From Arthrobacter burdickii (lineage in GTDB: Bacteria; Actinomycetota; Actinomycetes; Actinomycetales; Micrococcaceae): DNA of 64,000 nucleotides. Location: contig NZ_JAROCG010000001.1 of NCBI RefSeq assembly GCF_030433645.1, forward strand, positions 2,046,001 to 2,110,000. Reading direction: 5' to 3'. Below, piece by piece: positions 17,813-26,388 of the stretch (its first letter is position 1; each line of letters starts with the position of its first letter). Below the pieces are notes generated by a model, which did not search any database, was not told where the DNA came from, and worked only from the letters and a program-made list of their open reading frames with translations. The position numbers were made by a program, and so were the translations under genes.

Positions 17813-18568
17813 GTGACCGGTCGGCATCTTCCCGTGAAGGCCCATTGGATCCTCCACGGGAAGCTCGTGGTCGAGGAACGCCAGGTCAGTGCTCGAACGC
17901 GGAAGATGCTCTACATCGCGGCGGTCGTCCTGGTTCTGGCCGGCAGCGGCTTCTTCTTCCTCACCCTGACCGATGTGCTGCAGAAGGATGACCTGGCCAC
18001 GCTGGACGAACCGGTCAACTCCTGGTTCGTGGGCCACCGCATCGCGGCGGTGACCGTGGTGATGGTGGTCCTGGCCACGGTTTTCGGACCTGTCGTCCTG
18101 CCGATCGTCGTCGTGATGGTGACCGCGGTCTGGATTGTCAAGGCGCGCCACATCTGGCGCCCCCTGCTCCTGGCCGGCGCCATGACCGCGGGGGTGGTCC
18201 TTGCCGAAGTGATCACGCACCTCGTCGGCCGTGCCCGCCCGCCGGCGAGTGCGATGCTGCTCGGCAGCGACAGCACGTACTCCTTCCCCTCCGGCCACGT
18301 CCTGGGAGCCTCCGATTTCCTGCTCGTCGGAGCGTTCATCGTGTTCTCCCGCCGCAGGCGCCCGGGTCCGGTGCTCGCCGGGTTCCTTGCCGCGTGGGGC
18401 GGTATTGCCGCGCAGGTGGTCAGCCGGCTCTACCTCGGCTACCACTGGCTCACCGACGCCCTCGCCTCCATTGCACTGTCCCTCGTCGTCCTGGGAGTGG
18501 TCATCGCCCTGGACACGTGGCGTACGGCAGGAACGCCGGAGGAACCACGGGCAGGTCCTGGTCCCTGA
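17813..18568 (+). CDS. PAP2 superfamily membrane phosphatase
   Basis: A 251-aa integral membrane protein with about six hydrophobic helices and the PAP2 signature spread over VGRARPP, SFPSGHVLGASD and SRLYLGYHWLTD, supplying the two catalytic histidines and the aspartate. It probably dephosphorylates a lipid phosphate such as undecaprenyl diphosphate or phosphatidic acid on the outer membrane face. The GTG start has GGGAG 4 nt upstream. It starts 16 nt after the sulfurtransferase and may be co-transcribed with it, though the functions are unrelated. Confidence 0.9.
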   Translation: MTGRHLPVKAHWILHGKLVVEERQVSARTRKMLYIAAVVLVLAGSGFFFLTLTDVLQKDDLATLDEPVNSWFVGHRIAAVTVVMVVLATVFGPVVLPIVVVMVTAVWIVKARHIWRPLLLAGAMTAGVVLAEVITHLVGRARPPASAMLLGSDSTYSFPSGHVLGASDFLLVGAFIVFSRRRRPGPVLAGFLAAWGGIAAQVVSRLYLGYHWLTDALASIALSLVVLGVVIALDTWRTAGTPEEPRAGPGP

Positions 18569-18720
18569 TGCGGTGCGTGCTGGCCCGCCGCAGGACGGCA
18601 CGGTAGCGTCGGGGCATGACCCCAGGACGCCCCGTACCGCCACCCCTGCGGAGCAGCGTCCAGCTGCCCGGCCGCCCCTCACGTGAGGGCGTCCGTTCCA
18701 CAACACGACCAGGAGGACCG

Positions 18721-19146
18721 ATGCCGACGCTATTCACCCGTATCATCGACGGCGAGGTGCCCGGGCGGTTCGTGTGGCAGGACGACGACGTCGTCGCGTT
18801 CCTCACGATCGCGCCCATCACCCCCGGCCACACGCTCGTGGTGCCGCGCCGGGAGATCGAGCACTGGCTGGAGGCCGACTCCGAAATCCTGGCGACGGTG
18901 ATGGCTGTCGCGCAGAAGATCGGCCGGGCGCAGCAGGAAGCCTTCGGGGCCCGGCGCGTGGGGGTCCTGCTCGAGGGCTACGAGGTGCCCCACCTCCACG
19001 TCCACGTCTGGCCGACCCAGTCGCCTGCGGACTTCGACGTCAAGCGGGTGGACCCGGCACCGGATCCGGCGGCGATGGACCGGGCCGCCGAGGCTCTCCG
19101 CAGCGCGCTGCGGGACGCCGGGTACGGCGACTCCGTGCCTGCCTGA
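18721..19146 (+). CDS. HIT family protein
   Basis: A 141-aa histidine-triad nucleotide-binding protein, probably hydrolysing adenosine-5'-phosphoramidate-like compounds or dinucleotides. The triad HLHVHVWP lies near residue 94; FTRIIDGEVPGRFVWQDDDVVAFLTI and PITPGHTLVVPR are standard. The ATG at this position has a strong AGGAGG. However, TAGCGT lies exactly 6 nt before an in-frame ATG at 18616, which would add 35 residues through a leaderless start, so two forms cannot be excluded. It is convergent with hrpA, with 9 bp between the stops. Confidence 0.92.
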   Translation: MPTLFTRIIDGEVPGRFVWQDDDVVAFLTIAPITPGHTLVVPRREIEHWLEADSEILATVMAVAQKIGRAQQEAFGARRVGVLLEGYEVPHLHVHVWPTQSPADFDVKRVDPAPDPAAMDRAAEALRSALRDAGYGDSVPA

Positions 19147-19155
19147 CGGTAAGCC

Positions 19156-22100
19156 TCAGCGCGTCGCCGCGAGTGCCTCGTTGAGCGCTGTCCGCACCCG
19201 CTTCTCGGACACCGAGTACGCCGTGCCCAGATCCTGCGCGAACAGGCTGACGCGGAGCTCCTCGATCATCCAGCGCACACGGGTGAGGGCGGCGGGGCGG
19301 TGCCGTCCGGCCGCGAGGGACGCGACGGCGTCGTCGTACTCGTCCTCCAGCCGCTGAACGGCGGCCATGCCGACGCCGTCGCGCTGCACGTTGGTCGGCA
19401 GCTTCTCCAGCCGCACCTCGATGGCCTTGAGGTACCGAGGCAGGTGGAAGAGCTGCGCGTAGCCCGTCGCGGCCACGAAGCCGGGGTAGACGAGGTGCTC
19501 GAGCTGGCTCCGGATGTCGTTGAGGGCCGTGATCAGCGCGAGACTCGTGGTGCCCTTGAGCTGCTTCTGGATACGCCGGTTGCTGGAGAGCACCTTCTCG
19601 ACCGTCGCCGTCACCGTGAAGACCGTGTCGATCAGTTCGGCGCGGACCTCCTCGTACAACCGGGAGAAGGCTTCCTCGGTCCAGGGCAGCTCCTCCGGCA
19701 CGAGCTTGTCGATGGCTGCCAGGGAGCAGTCCCGGATCAGTTCCGCGACGCTGCCGTGCGGGTTCTGGCTGAACGTGAGCTTCTCCGTGTTGCTCAGGTG
19801 CTCGAGCACGTACTTCGCCGGGCTCGGGATGCGCAGGGAGAGGAGCCGGATGATGCCGGCCCGCATCGCGGCGGCCTGCTCACCCGCCGTGGGGAAGACC
19901 CTCAGGCCCACGGAGGAGCCCTCGTCGACGAGGGCGGGGAAACCCGTGACGCGGTGGCCGGCGACGGTGCGCGACACCTCGCGTTCGAGGGTTCCGAACA
20001 CCCAGGTCTTCTCGCCGGTCCGCTCGGCCACGGCGGGCGCGACGGCGACGCCTCCGCGGGGCGTGCCGGACGAGGAGGACGACATGCCCGCCGGCTGTGC
20101 TTCCGCTGCGCCGGCGGTGCGCCCGGATCCCCGGCCGGAGGGATGGCTGCCGTTGTCGCCGCGACCGGCAGGGCCGGTGGCGCCCTTCCCGCGGCCACCG
20201 CCGCGCCCGGGTCCGCCCGCGGGCCGCGTGCTGCCCGGAGTGGCGCCGAGGGACTGCGCGATGGCGCGGCTCACCGCCGGTGCCAGGGATTCCTTCAGCG
20301 ACTCGAGGTCGCGTGACTCGTCGAGCACCCGGCCACCCGCGTCGACGATACGGAACATCATCAGCAGGTGCTGGGGGACAGCCGACCAGTTCCACGATCC
20401 CGGCGGGATGACGTGTCCGCGCAGGCGCCGCAGGGCGAGCTCGAGGGATGCCTCGAGGTCGTCCTGCGCGGGGTCAAAGTCCGACTCGAGGGTGGCGACC
20501 GCCGCCCGGGCGACATCCGGAGCGGGCACGAAGTTCTTCCGTACCTGTTTCGGCAGGGACTTGATCAGGGCCGTGACGAGGTCGACGCGCTGGCCCGGGA
20601 TCTGCCAGCGGAACGGCTTCGGGTCGAGCTGGTTGAGGAACAGGACGGGGATGGTCACGGTGACGCCGTCGTGCGCACCCGGGGTCAGGGGCGAGAACTC
20701 GTAGGCCAGGGGCAGGTCGAAGCCCGCCTGGTGCCACACGCTGGGGAAGGCCTCCTCGTCGAGCTCCGCGGCATCCTCGCTCAGGAGCTTCTCCGGGTCG
20801 AAGTCGAGCAGGTCGGGGCGGTCCTGGCGGGCGGTCTTCCACCAGGAGTCGAAGTGCCTCTCGGACACCACGTCGGCACTGATCCGCTGGTCGTAGAACT
20901 CGAACAGCGTCTCGTCGTCCACGCGCAGGTCGCGCCGGCGCAGGCGGTTCTCCAGTTCCTCCACCTCGGCGAGCCGGGCCTGGTTGCGGCTGAAGAAGGT
21001 GTGGTGCGTCTTCCAGTCGCCTTCGACGAGGGCATGCCGGATGAACAGCTCGCGGGCGACCTCGCGGTCGATCCGGCCGTAATTGATGCGGCGCTGCGGC
21101 ACGATCGGCACGCCGTAGAGCGTCACCTTCTCGTAGGCCATCACGGCGCCCATCTTCTTCGACCAGTGGGGCTCGCTGTAGGTGCGCTTCACCAGGTGCG
21201 GCGCGACCTGCTCCGCCCACAGCGGGTCGATGCGGGCGACGACGCGGGCCCACAGCCGCGAGGTCTCCACGAGCTCGGCGGCCATGACCCAGTCCGGTGA
21301 CTTCTTGAAGAGCGCCGACCCGGGGAAGACGGCGAAACGCGTCCCGCGCGCACCGGCGTACTCGCGCTTGCGCTGGTCGTAGAGCCCGATGTTGCTCAGC
21401 AGGCCCGAGAGCAGGCTGATGTGGATCTGCTCGTGCAGTCCCACCGGGTCCACGGGGCCGGCCGGCAGGGTGATGCCGAGGGGCTTCGCGAGCTGGCGCA
21501 GCTGCTGGAAGAGGTCCTGCCACTCCCGCACGCGCAGGTAGTTGATGAACTCGGTCCGGCACAGCTTCCGGAACTGGGTGGAGGAGAGCTCGTCCTGCTT
21601 CTCCTGGAGGTAGCGCCAGAGGTTGAGGTAGGCGGTGAAGTCGGAGTTCTCGTCGACGAAGCGCTTGTGCTTCTCGGCCGCCTGCTGCTGCTTCGCCGGC
21701 TGGTCCGCCGAGGGCCGCTCGCGCGGGTCCTGGATGGTCAGCGCGGCGGCGAGGACCATGACCTCCTTCACCGAGCCGCGCGAGCCCGCCTCCACGATCA
21801 TGCGGCCGAGGCGGGGGTCCACGGGGAGCTGGGCGAGCTTGCGGCCCACCGCGGACAGGCTGCCGTCGTCCTTCAGCGCCCCGAGTTCGCGCAGCAGGGC
21901 GACGCCGTCGTTGATGGCCTTGGTCTCGGGAGGCTCCACGAAGGGGAACTCGGCGATGTCCTTCGGGCCACGCGTGACACCCATTGCGGCCATCTGGAGG
22001 ATGACGGCCGCGAGGCTCGTCCGCAGGATCTCGGGCTCCGTGAAGGGCCTGCGCGAGGCGAAGTCCTCCTCGGAGTAGAGGCGGATCGCGATGCCGTTCG

Positions 22101-23196
22101 AGACGCGCCCGCTGCGGCCCGACCGCTGGTTCGCCGACGCCTGCGAGACGCGCTCGATGGGCAGGCGCTGCACCTTCGTGCGGTGGGAGTAACGGGAGAT
22201 GCGCGCGGTCCCGGTGTCGATCACGTACTTGATGCCGGGGACCGTCAGGGACGTCTCGGCGACGTTCGTCGCGAGCACGATGCGGCGGTGGCTGCCCGTG
22301 GGACGGAAGACGCGGTGCTGCTCCTCGAGCGAGAGCCGGGCGAACAGGGGCAGGACCTCCGTGCCGCGCAGGCGTGCCGTGGACTGGATGCGGGCGCGGA
22401 GGGCGTCGGCAGCGTCGCGGATCTCGCGCTCGCCGGAGAAGAACACGAGGATGTCCCCGGGGGCCTCGAGCGAGAGTTCGTCCACGGCGTCGCACACGGC
22501 GTCGAGCGGGTCGCGTTCCTCCTCCAGCTCGCTGTCCGCTCCGCCGTCGCCGTCGTCGAGTCCGCCCGGCGGCTGGTCGAGCGGACGGTACCGGATCTCC
22601 ACGGGGTAGGTGCGCCCGGAGACCTCGATGATGGGCGCGGGGGAGGTGTCCTCTATGGCGGCATCGGCGGCGAAGTGGGCCGCGAACCGCTCCGGGTCGA
22701 TGGTCGCCGAGGTGATGATGACCTTGAGGTCGGGCCGCTCGGGCAGGATGCGCCGAAGGTAGCCGAGGATGAAGTCGATGTTGAGGCTGCGCTCGTGGGC
22801 CTCGTCGATGATGATGGTGCTGTACTTGCGCAGCATCCGGTCGTGCTGGATCTCGGCGAGCAGGATGCCGTCGGTCATCAGCTTGATCTTCGTCTTCCGG
22901 CCCACCGACCCGGTGAAGCGGACCTGGTAGCCGACCTCCTCGCCGAGGTCCACCTGGAGTTCCTCGGCGATACGCTCGGCGACCGTGCGGGCGGCGAGCC
23001 GCCGTGGCTGGGTATGGCCGATCAGCCCGTGCTCGGCCAGGCCGAGTTCGAGGCACATCTTGGGGATCTGTGTCGTCTTCCCGGAGCCGGTCTCGCCGGC
23101 GATGATGGTGACCTGGTTCGCTGCGATGGCAGCCATGATGTCTGCCCGGCGTTCCGAGACGGGAAGGTCCGCGGGGTAGGAGATTGTCAGTGCCAT
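19156..23196 (-). CDS. hrpA: ATP-dependent DEAH-box RNA helicase HrpA
   Basis: A 1346-aa helicase of the length usual for bacterial HrpA. Walker A GETGSGKT (residues 34-41), DEAH box DEAH (131-134), SATID, ATNVAETSLTVPGI and QRSGRSGR are present, then HA2, OB-fold and the long C-terminal DUF3418 region. A low-complexity Gly/Arg/Ser insert (~residues 1020-1070) precedes the last domain. Expected role: ATP-driven RNA unwinding, mRNA processing or rescue of collided ribosomes as known for E. coli HrpA. The ATG before MALTISYPADLPVSERR is the conserved start; the longer frame upstream is repetitive and non-conserved. Confidence 0.95.
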   Translation of the reverse strand: MALTISYPADLPVSERRADIMAAIAANQVTIIAGETGSGKTTQIPKMCLELGLAEHGLIGHTQPRRLAARTVAERIAEELQVDLGEEVGYQVRFTGSVGRKTKIKLMTDGILLAEIQHDRMLRKYSTIIIDEAHERSLNIDFILGYLRRILPERPDLKVIITSATIDPERFAAHFAADAAIEDTSPAPIIEVSGRTYPVEIRYRPLDQPPGGLDDGDGGADSELEEERDPLDAVCDAVDELSLEAPGDILVFFSGEREIRDAADALRARIQSTARLRGTEVLPLFARLSLEEQHRVFRPTGSHRRIVLATNVAETSLTVPGIKYVIDTGTARISRYSHRTKVQRLPIERVSQASANQRSGRSGRVSNGIAIRLYSEEDFASRRPFTEPEILRTSLAAVILQMAAMGVTRGPKDIAEFPFVEPPETKAINDGVALLRELGALKDDGSLSAVGRKLAQLPVDPRLGRMIVEAGSRGSVKEVMVLAAALTIQDPRERPSADQPAKQQQAAEKHKRFVDENSDFTAYLNLWRYLQEKQDELSSTQFRKLCRTEFINYLRVREWQDLFQQLRQLAKPLGITLPAGPVDPVGLHEQIHISLLSGLLSNIGLYDQRKREYAGARGTRFAVFPGSALFKKSPDWVMAAELVETSRLWARVVARIDPLWAEQVAPHLVKRTYSEPHWSKKMGAVMAYEKVTLYGVPIVPQRRINYGRIDREVARELFIRHALVEGDWKTHHTFFSRNQARLAEVEELENRLRRRDLRVDDETLFEFYDQRISADVVSERHFDSWWKTARQDRPDLLDFDPEKLLSEDAAELDEEAFPSVWHQAGFDLPLAYEFSPLTPGAHDGVTVTIPVLFLNQLDPKPFRWQIPGQRVDLVTALIKSLPKQVRKNFVPAPDVARAAVATLESDFDPAQDDLEASLELALRRLRGHVIPPGSWNWSAVPQHLLMMFRIVDAGGRVLDESRDLESLKESLAPAVSRAIAQSLGATPGSTRPAGGPGRGGGRGKGATGPAGRGDNGSHPSGRGSGRTAGAAEAQPAGMSSSSSGTPRGGVAVAPAVAERTGEKTWVFGTLEREVSRTVAGHRVTGFPALVDEGSSVGLRVFPTAGEQAAAMRAGIIRLLSLRIPSPAKYVLEHLSNTEKLTFSQNPHGSVAELIRDCSLAAIDKLVPEELPWTEEAFSRLYEEVRAELIDTVFTVTATVEKVLSSNRRIQKQLKGTTSLALITALNDIRSQLEHLVYPGFVAATGYAQLFHLPRYLKAIEVRLEKLPTNVQRDGVGMAAVQRLEDEYDDAVASLAAGRHRPAALTRVRWMIEELRVSLFAQDLGTAYSVSEKRVRTALNEALAATR

Positions 23197-23207
23197 AGTT
23201 GCCTGCC

Positions 23208-23213
23208 AGTCTA
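23208..23213 (-). promoter_or_regulatory. -10 of hrpA
   Basis: TAGACT on the minus strand, 11 nt upstream of the hrpA ATG, predicting a 5' UTR of only about 5 nt. Transcription also could read through from the WYL gene 46 nt upstream. Confidence 0.45.
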
Positions 23214-23242
23214 GTTCGTCGTGCCGACCGGCAGGCCTCCGT

Positions 23243-24331
23243 TCACTGTCGGCTGGGGCTTGCCTTCCCGACGGCGCCGGCTCCGGTTCCGTCCTGGCTG
23301 GTTCCGTCCTGGCCGGTCCCATCCCGTCCGGTCCCGTCCTGTCCGGCTCCGTCCCGTTCGGTCCCGTCCTGTCCGGCTCCTCGGGCGGAGCGGCGGAGGC
23401 GGTCGGCGACGACGAGCGCGCGCTCGCGCATCGCAGCCGGCTCGAGGACCTCGAAGTCGATGTCCCAGCTCGCGAGGTAGGCCAGCGGGAAGTCGAGGGA
23501 GTCGAAGCCCGCCCGGAGCAGCGTGTGCTCCTCTCCGTCCGCCTCCAGGGTCCCCGTGGTTGCCGGGACATGCGCCTCCAGCTCGCTCAGGGGCGCGGAG
23601 AACCGGATGACGGCGTCATAGGAGAAGGGCGACCGCGTGATGGATTCCTGGACGTAGGCGGCGAGGTCCGGCGCCGGCAACGGCCGGGGCACGAACCGGT
23701 CCCTCGCCACGGGCACGCTCTGGCATCTGTCCACCCGGAAGGTCCGCCAGCCCTCCCGCTCGCGGTCGAAGGCGACGAGGTACCAGCGCCGGCCCGTGTC
23801 CACGAGGCGGTACGGCTCGACGACCCGCCGGGAGGATTCGCCGTCGTGCCGGTCGTAGCGGAACGCGACGCAGCGCCGTTCGGTGATGGCTGCGGAGAGG
23901 GCGGTGAGCACCTCGGGATTGACGGGTGTGCTGGCGGCCGCCATCCGGGTCACGGCGGACCGCAGCCCCGAGAACCGGGGCCGGAGGCGGGGCGGCAGGA
24001 CCTGTTCGAGCTTGGTGAGCGCACGGACGGAGGCTTCGCCCACGCCCGAGACCGGGCTGGCCGTGACCGCCGTGAGCCCGATCGCGACGGCGAGCGCCTC
24101 GTCGTCGTCGAGCAGGAGCGGCGGGAGCTGGGCGCCGGCACCGAGCTGGTATCCGCCGGCGATGCCGGGGGAGGCGTTGATGGGGTAGCCCAGGGTGCGC
24201 AGCTTCCCGATGTCCCGCCGGACGGTGCGTTCCGTGACGTCCATGCGCTGGGCCAGGGCCGGGCCGGTCCACTCGCGCCGCAGCTGCAGGAGGGAGAGGA
24301 GCTGCAGCAGGCGGGCCGAGGTCTCGATCAT
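23243..24331 (-). CDS. WYL-domain transcriptional regulator (YafY type)
   Basis: A 362-aa regulator with an N-terminal HTH (ARLLQLLSLLQLRREWTGPA...VTERTVRRDIGKLRTLGYPI) and a central WYL domain (RRWYLVAFDREREGWRTFRVDR) thought to sense nucleic acid or nucleotide ligands, followed by a WCX-type C-terminal extension. The final ~40 residues are a repetitive Asp/Gly/Gln/Thr tail made of six pentapeptides of the form xGQDG/xGRDG. The ATG lies 6 nt after TACCGT with no Shine-Dalgarno, a probable leaderless start. WYL proteins often control DNA-damage or defence genes, but no such genes are adjacent here. Confidence 0.9.
   Translation of the reverse strand: MIETSARLLQLLSLLQLRREWTGPALAQRMDVTERTVRRDIGKLRTLGYPINASPGIAGGYQLGAGAQLPPLLLDDDEALAVAIGLTAVTASPVSGVGEASVRALTKLEQVLPPRLRPRFSGLRSAVTRMAAASTPVNPEVLTALSAAITERRCVAFRYDRHDGESSRRVVEPYRLVDTGRRWYLVAFDREREGWRTFRVDRCQSVPVARDRFVPRPLPAPDLAAYVQESITRSPFSYDAVIRFSAPLSELEAHVPATTGTLEADGEEHTLLRAGFDSLDFPLAYLASWDIDFEVLEPAAMRERALVVADRLRRSARGAGQDGTERDGAGQDGTGRDGTGQDGTSQDGTGAGAVGKASPSRQ
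23285..23374. repeat. 15-bp minisatellite, six units
   Basis: Six contiguous 15-bp units of the form GGTCCCGTCCTGTCC, with substitutions only, then a partial seventh. They encode the pentapeptide repeats at the C-terminus of the WYL regulator. Copies at 23330-23344 and 23360-23374 are identical, indicating recent unit exchange. Confidence 0.9.
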
Positions 24332-24337
24332 GCCACC

Positions 24338-24343
24338 ACGGTA
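24338..24343 (-). promoter_or_regulatory. -10 of the WYL regulator gene
   Basis: TACCGT on the minus strand, 6 nt upstream of the ATG. The hexamer is a poorer match than others, so this is suggestive only. Confidence 0.35.
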
Positions 24344-24421
24344 CGACGGGAAGCGGACGAAAGCTGTCCGCAATCCCGTCCGGTTCCGGCGGGGACCGCA
24401 CGCGGAGCAGGCGTGCAGGGC

Positions 24422-24967
24422 TCACTCCCGGTCCGGGGCCCCCCGGGCCGGTCGTCCGACGAGCCAGAGCACCCACGCTGCAAGGGCACCCACGCCGGCG
24501 AGCACGGCGACGACGCTGGACCCGGAGTCGTCCACCAGCAGTGCGAGGAGGGCCACGGGCTGCGCCACGGCCTGGAGGCGCAGGAAGGACCAGGCGATCG
24601 CCCGGAGCGCCGCACCACTGATCCAGCCGCGGAGGGGCAGTGGCAGGAGCAGCAGATAGAGGAGGAAGACGGCGTGGAGTCCGGCCACGAAGACGGGCAG
24701 CCACGGCGATCCGGACGGCATGTTGACCGCGTAGGCCACCACCAGGAGGAGGAGGGACACCGCTACCACGCCGATCGATGCGATGAACGCCGCGCCCGCC
24801 GCCACCACCACGGGGAGGACGACCCAGACGGAACCGTTCCAGACGAGGGTGCCGAGCAGGACGGCGATCAGGGCGGTGGCTCCACGGACCACCGGGAGGG
24901 GTACGAGTCCCCCGCGGTCGGGGACGGCCCGCGCACCCGCACCCGCAGCCGGGCGTCGCGTGCTCAC
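24422..24967 (-). CDS. Small integral membrane protein, last gene of the MoxR operon
   Basis: A 181-aa hydrophobic protein of unknown family with about five to six transmembrane segments and a polar ~20-residue N-terminus. The GTG start overlaps the stop of the DUF58 gene by 4 nt (GTGA), so it is translationally coupled to it. Much of the frame upstream is only a shadow of the DUF58 gene. It occupies the position where MoxR operons often carry a membrane-bound transglutaminase or von Willebrand domain protein, but neither domain is visible. Confidence 0.75.
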   Translation of the reverse strand: MSTRRPAAGAGARAVPDRGGLVPLPVVRGATALIAVLLGTLVWNGSVWVVLPVVVAAGAAFIASIGVVAVSLLLLVVAYAVNMPSGSPWLPVFVAGLHAVFLLYLLLLPLPLRGWISGAALRAIAWSFLRLQAVAQPVALLALLVDDSGSSVVAVLAGVGALAAWVLWLVGRPARGAPDRE

Positions 24968-26388
24968 GGGACGCTCCAGCCCGAGCCCTGCGGGGAGCCC
25001 TGTCCGAAACCCAGCCCGGTGCGCCTGCCGGCCTGGCGCGCCAGCAGCCGCAGACCCATGGCGAGGTCCGTGCCGGGATCCGCCCCTGAATCCGCCCCTG
25101 GGTAGGTTCCGGAATCCCCGGCTGCTCCGCTCGAGCCGGTGCGTCCGTCCAGCCGGGGGTCCGCAGAAGCTCCCCGGAACACGGGGATGCCCTCGCGCTG
25201 CAGGTCCTCGATCAGCAGGCATCGCCGGAGGAGCGTGAGCCGCACGGCCTGTGCCTGCGCCACCGTCGACTCGCTGCGGTCCAGCGGTGGCATGCAGTCG
25301 ACGCCGGCGACAAGGTGGCCCTGCGCGTGCCACAGGCGCAGGAGTCGCGCCGGTTCCGCGTCGAGGAAGGCGGAGAACACGACGACGACGGCGCCCCGGG
25401 GCGGCGCGGGGTCCCGGCGCCGTCGCCGTCGCGGAACGACCGACGTGCCCGCGAGACGGGTCCGGATCTGCTCGAGGTGCCGGACGCCGGCCGCCGAGCG
25501 CAGAGCCCTGCGTGTGCCGGAGAGGTCGTCCAGACCCACGCGGTCGCCGACGGCGAGATAGGACGCGGCCACCGTCGTGGCGGCGGCGCGCGCCACGTGG
25601 AGCGATCCCGGAACGAGCCGCTGCGGCCCGGCGGCGAACCATGCGGCGGTCGACGCCGGGAGGTCGTGTCCCTGGTCGATGACGAGGAGGACGGATGCCT
25701 CGGCGTCGGCGAAGGTGCGGCGCACCATGAGCCGGTCCTGGTCCGCCGAGCGGCGCGCCGTGGCACGCCAGTCGATGCGTCGCAGCCGGTCACCGGGCTG
25801 CAGCGGCGCGATCGACCTGAGCTCGCCGCCCTCTCCCGGCCGCCGCGACGCATGCGTTCCGGCAAGGCCTACGAGGCGTCGGGACACGGGGTGCGCGAGG
25901 GCCGGTCCGACCGGCGGGAGGATGCTGACGCGAACGGGCGGGGCCGCCACGAACGGCGCTGCGCCCGAGAGGTCGGGCCTGAAGCCGGCCGCGCCGTAGG
26001 ACAGGACGTCGAGTTCTCCCGAGAGCGGCGCATCCACCAGCAGGGGACATTCCTCGTCGGCCCGCAGGACCAGCGCGTCGGGCGGGCATCCCGGTGCGGC
26101 GAGGGTGACCGCGACCAGCCGGCGCCCCGCTGCACCTCCGCCGGGTAGCTGCGGGGCGAGCACCAGCCGGAGGCGGGAGCCCCCGGCCCTCCGGTCTGCG
26201 GTGATGCGCACCGGGGGTTCCCCGGTGGCCCGCGGGCCCGGGCGTCCCGCGAGGGCGAGGAGGGCGAACGGGGTGGCGAGGGCGACCGTGTCCGGACGGC
26301 CGGCCACGAGCCCGGCCACGATGCAGACCAGTGTGATGATGACGGCAAGGGCCCACACGGGGGACCGCGCCTCGGCGCGCCTAGCCAC
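24964..26388 (-). CDS. DUF58 domain-containing protein
   Basis: A 474-aa protein with one or two N-terminal transmembrane segments (VWALAVIITLVCIVAGLVAG), a beta-rich middle and a DUF58 core (LQPGDRLRRIDWRATARR near residue 235) related to von Willebrand A domains. The C-terminus has a short Gly/Asp/Ser repeat (GADSGADPGTD). DUF58 proteins act with MoxR AAA+ ATPases, probably in assembly or activation of envelope complexes. The GTG start overlaps the end of moxR by 8 nt, the start chosen because the hydrophobic N-terminus follows at once. Confidence 0.88.
   Translation of the reverse strand: MARRAEARSPVWALAVIITLVCIVAGLVAGRPDTVALATPFALLALAGRPGPRATGEPPVRITADRRAGGSRLRLVLAPQLPGGGAAGRRLVAVTLAAPGCPPDALVLRADEECPLLVDAPLSGELDVLSYGAAGFRPDLSGAAPFVAAPPVRVSILPPVGPALAHPVSRRLVGLAGTHASRRPGEGGELRSIAPLQPGDRLRRIDWRATARRSADQDRLMVRRTFADAEASVLLVIDQGHDLPASTAAWFAAGPQRLVPGSLHVARAAATTVAASYLAVGDRVGLDDLSGTRRALRSAAGVRHLEQIRTRLAGTSVVPRRRRRRDPAPPRGAVVVVFSAFLDAEPARLLRLWHAQGHLVAGVDCMPPLDRSESTVAQAQAVRLTLLRRCLLIEDLQREGIPVFRGASADPRLDGRTGSSGAAGDSGTYPGADSGADPGTDLAMGLRLLARQAGRRTGLGFGQGSPQGSGWSVP

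Noticed and set aside
20474-23214. Long open frames overlapping hrpA on both strands
   Set aside because: They are off-frame or antisense copies of the helicase sequence; all helicase motifs are in the chosen frame.
23285-23374. Iteron-type origin or CRISPR
   Set aside because: The 15-bp units are in frame with the regulator, have no spacers, and no replication gene is near.
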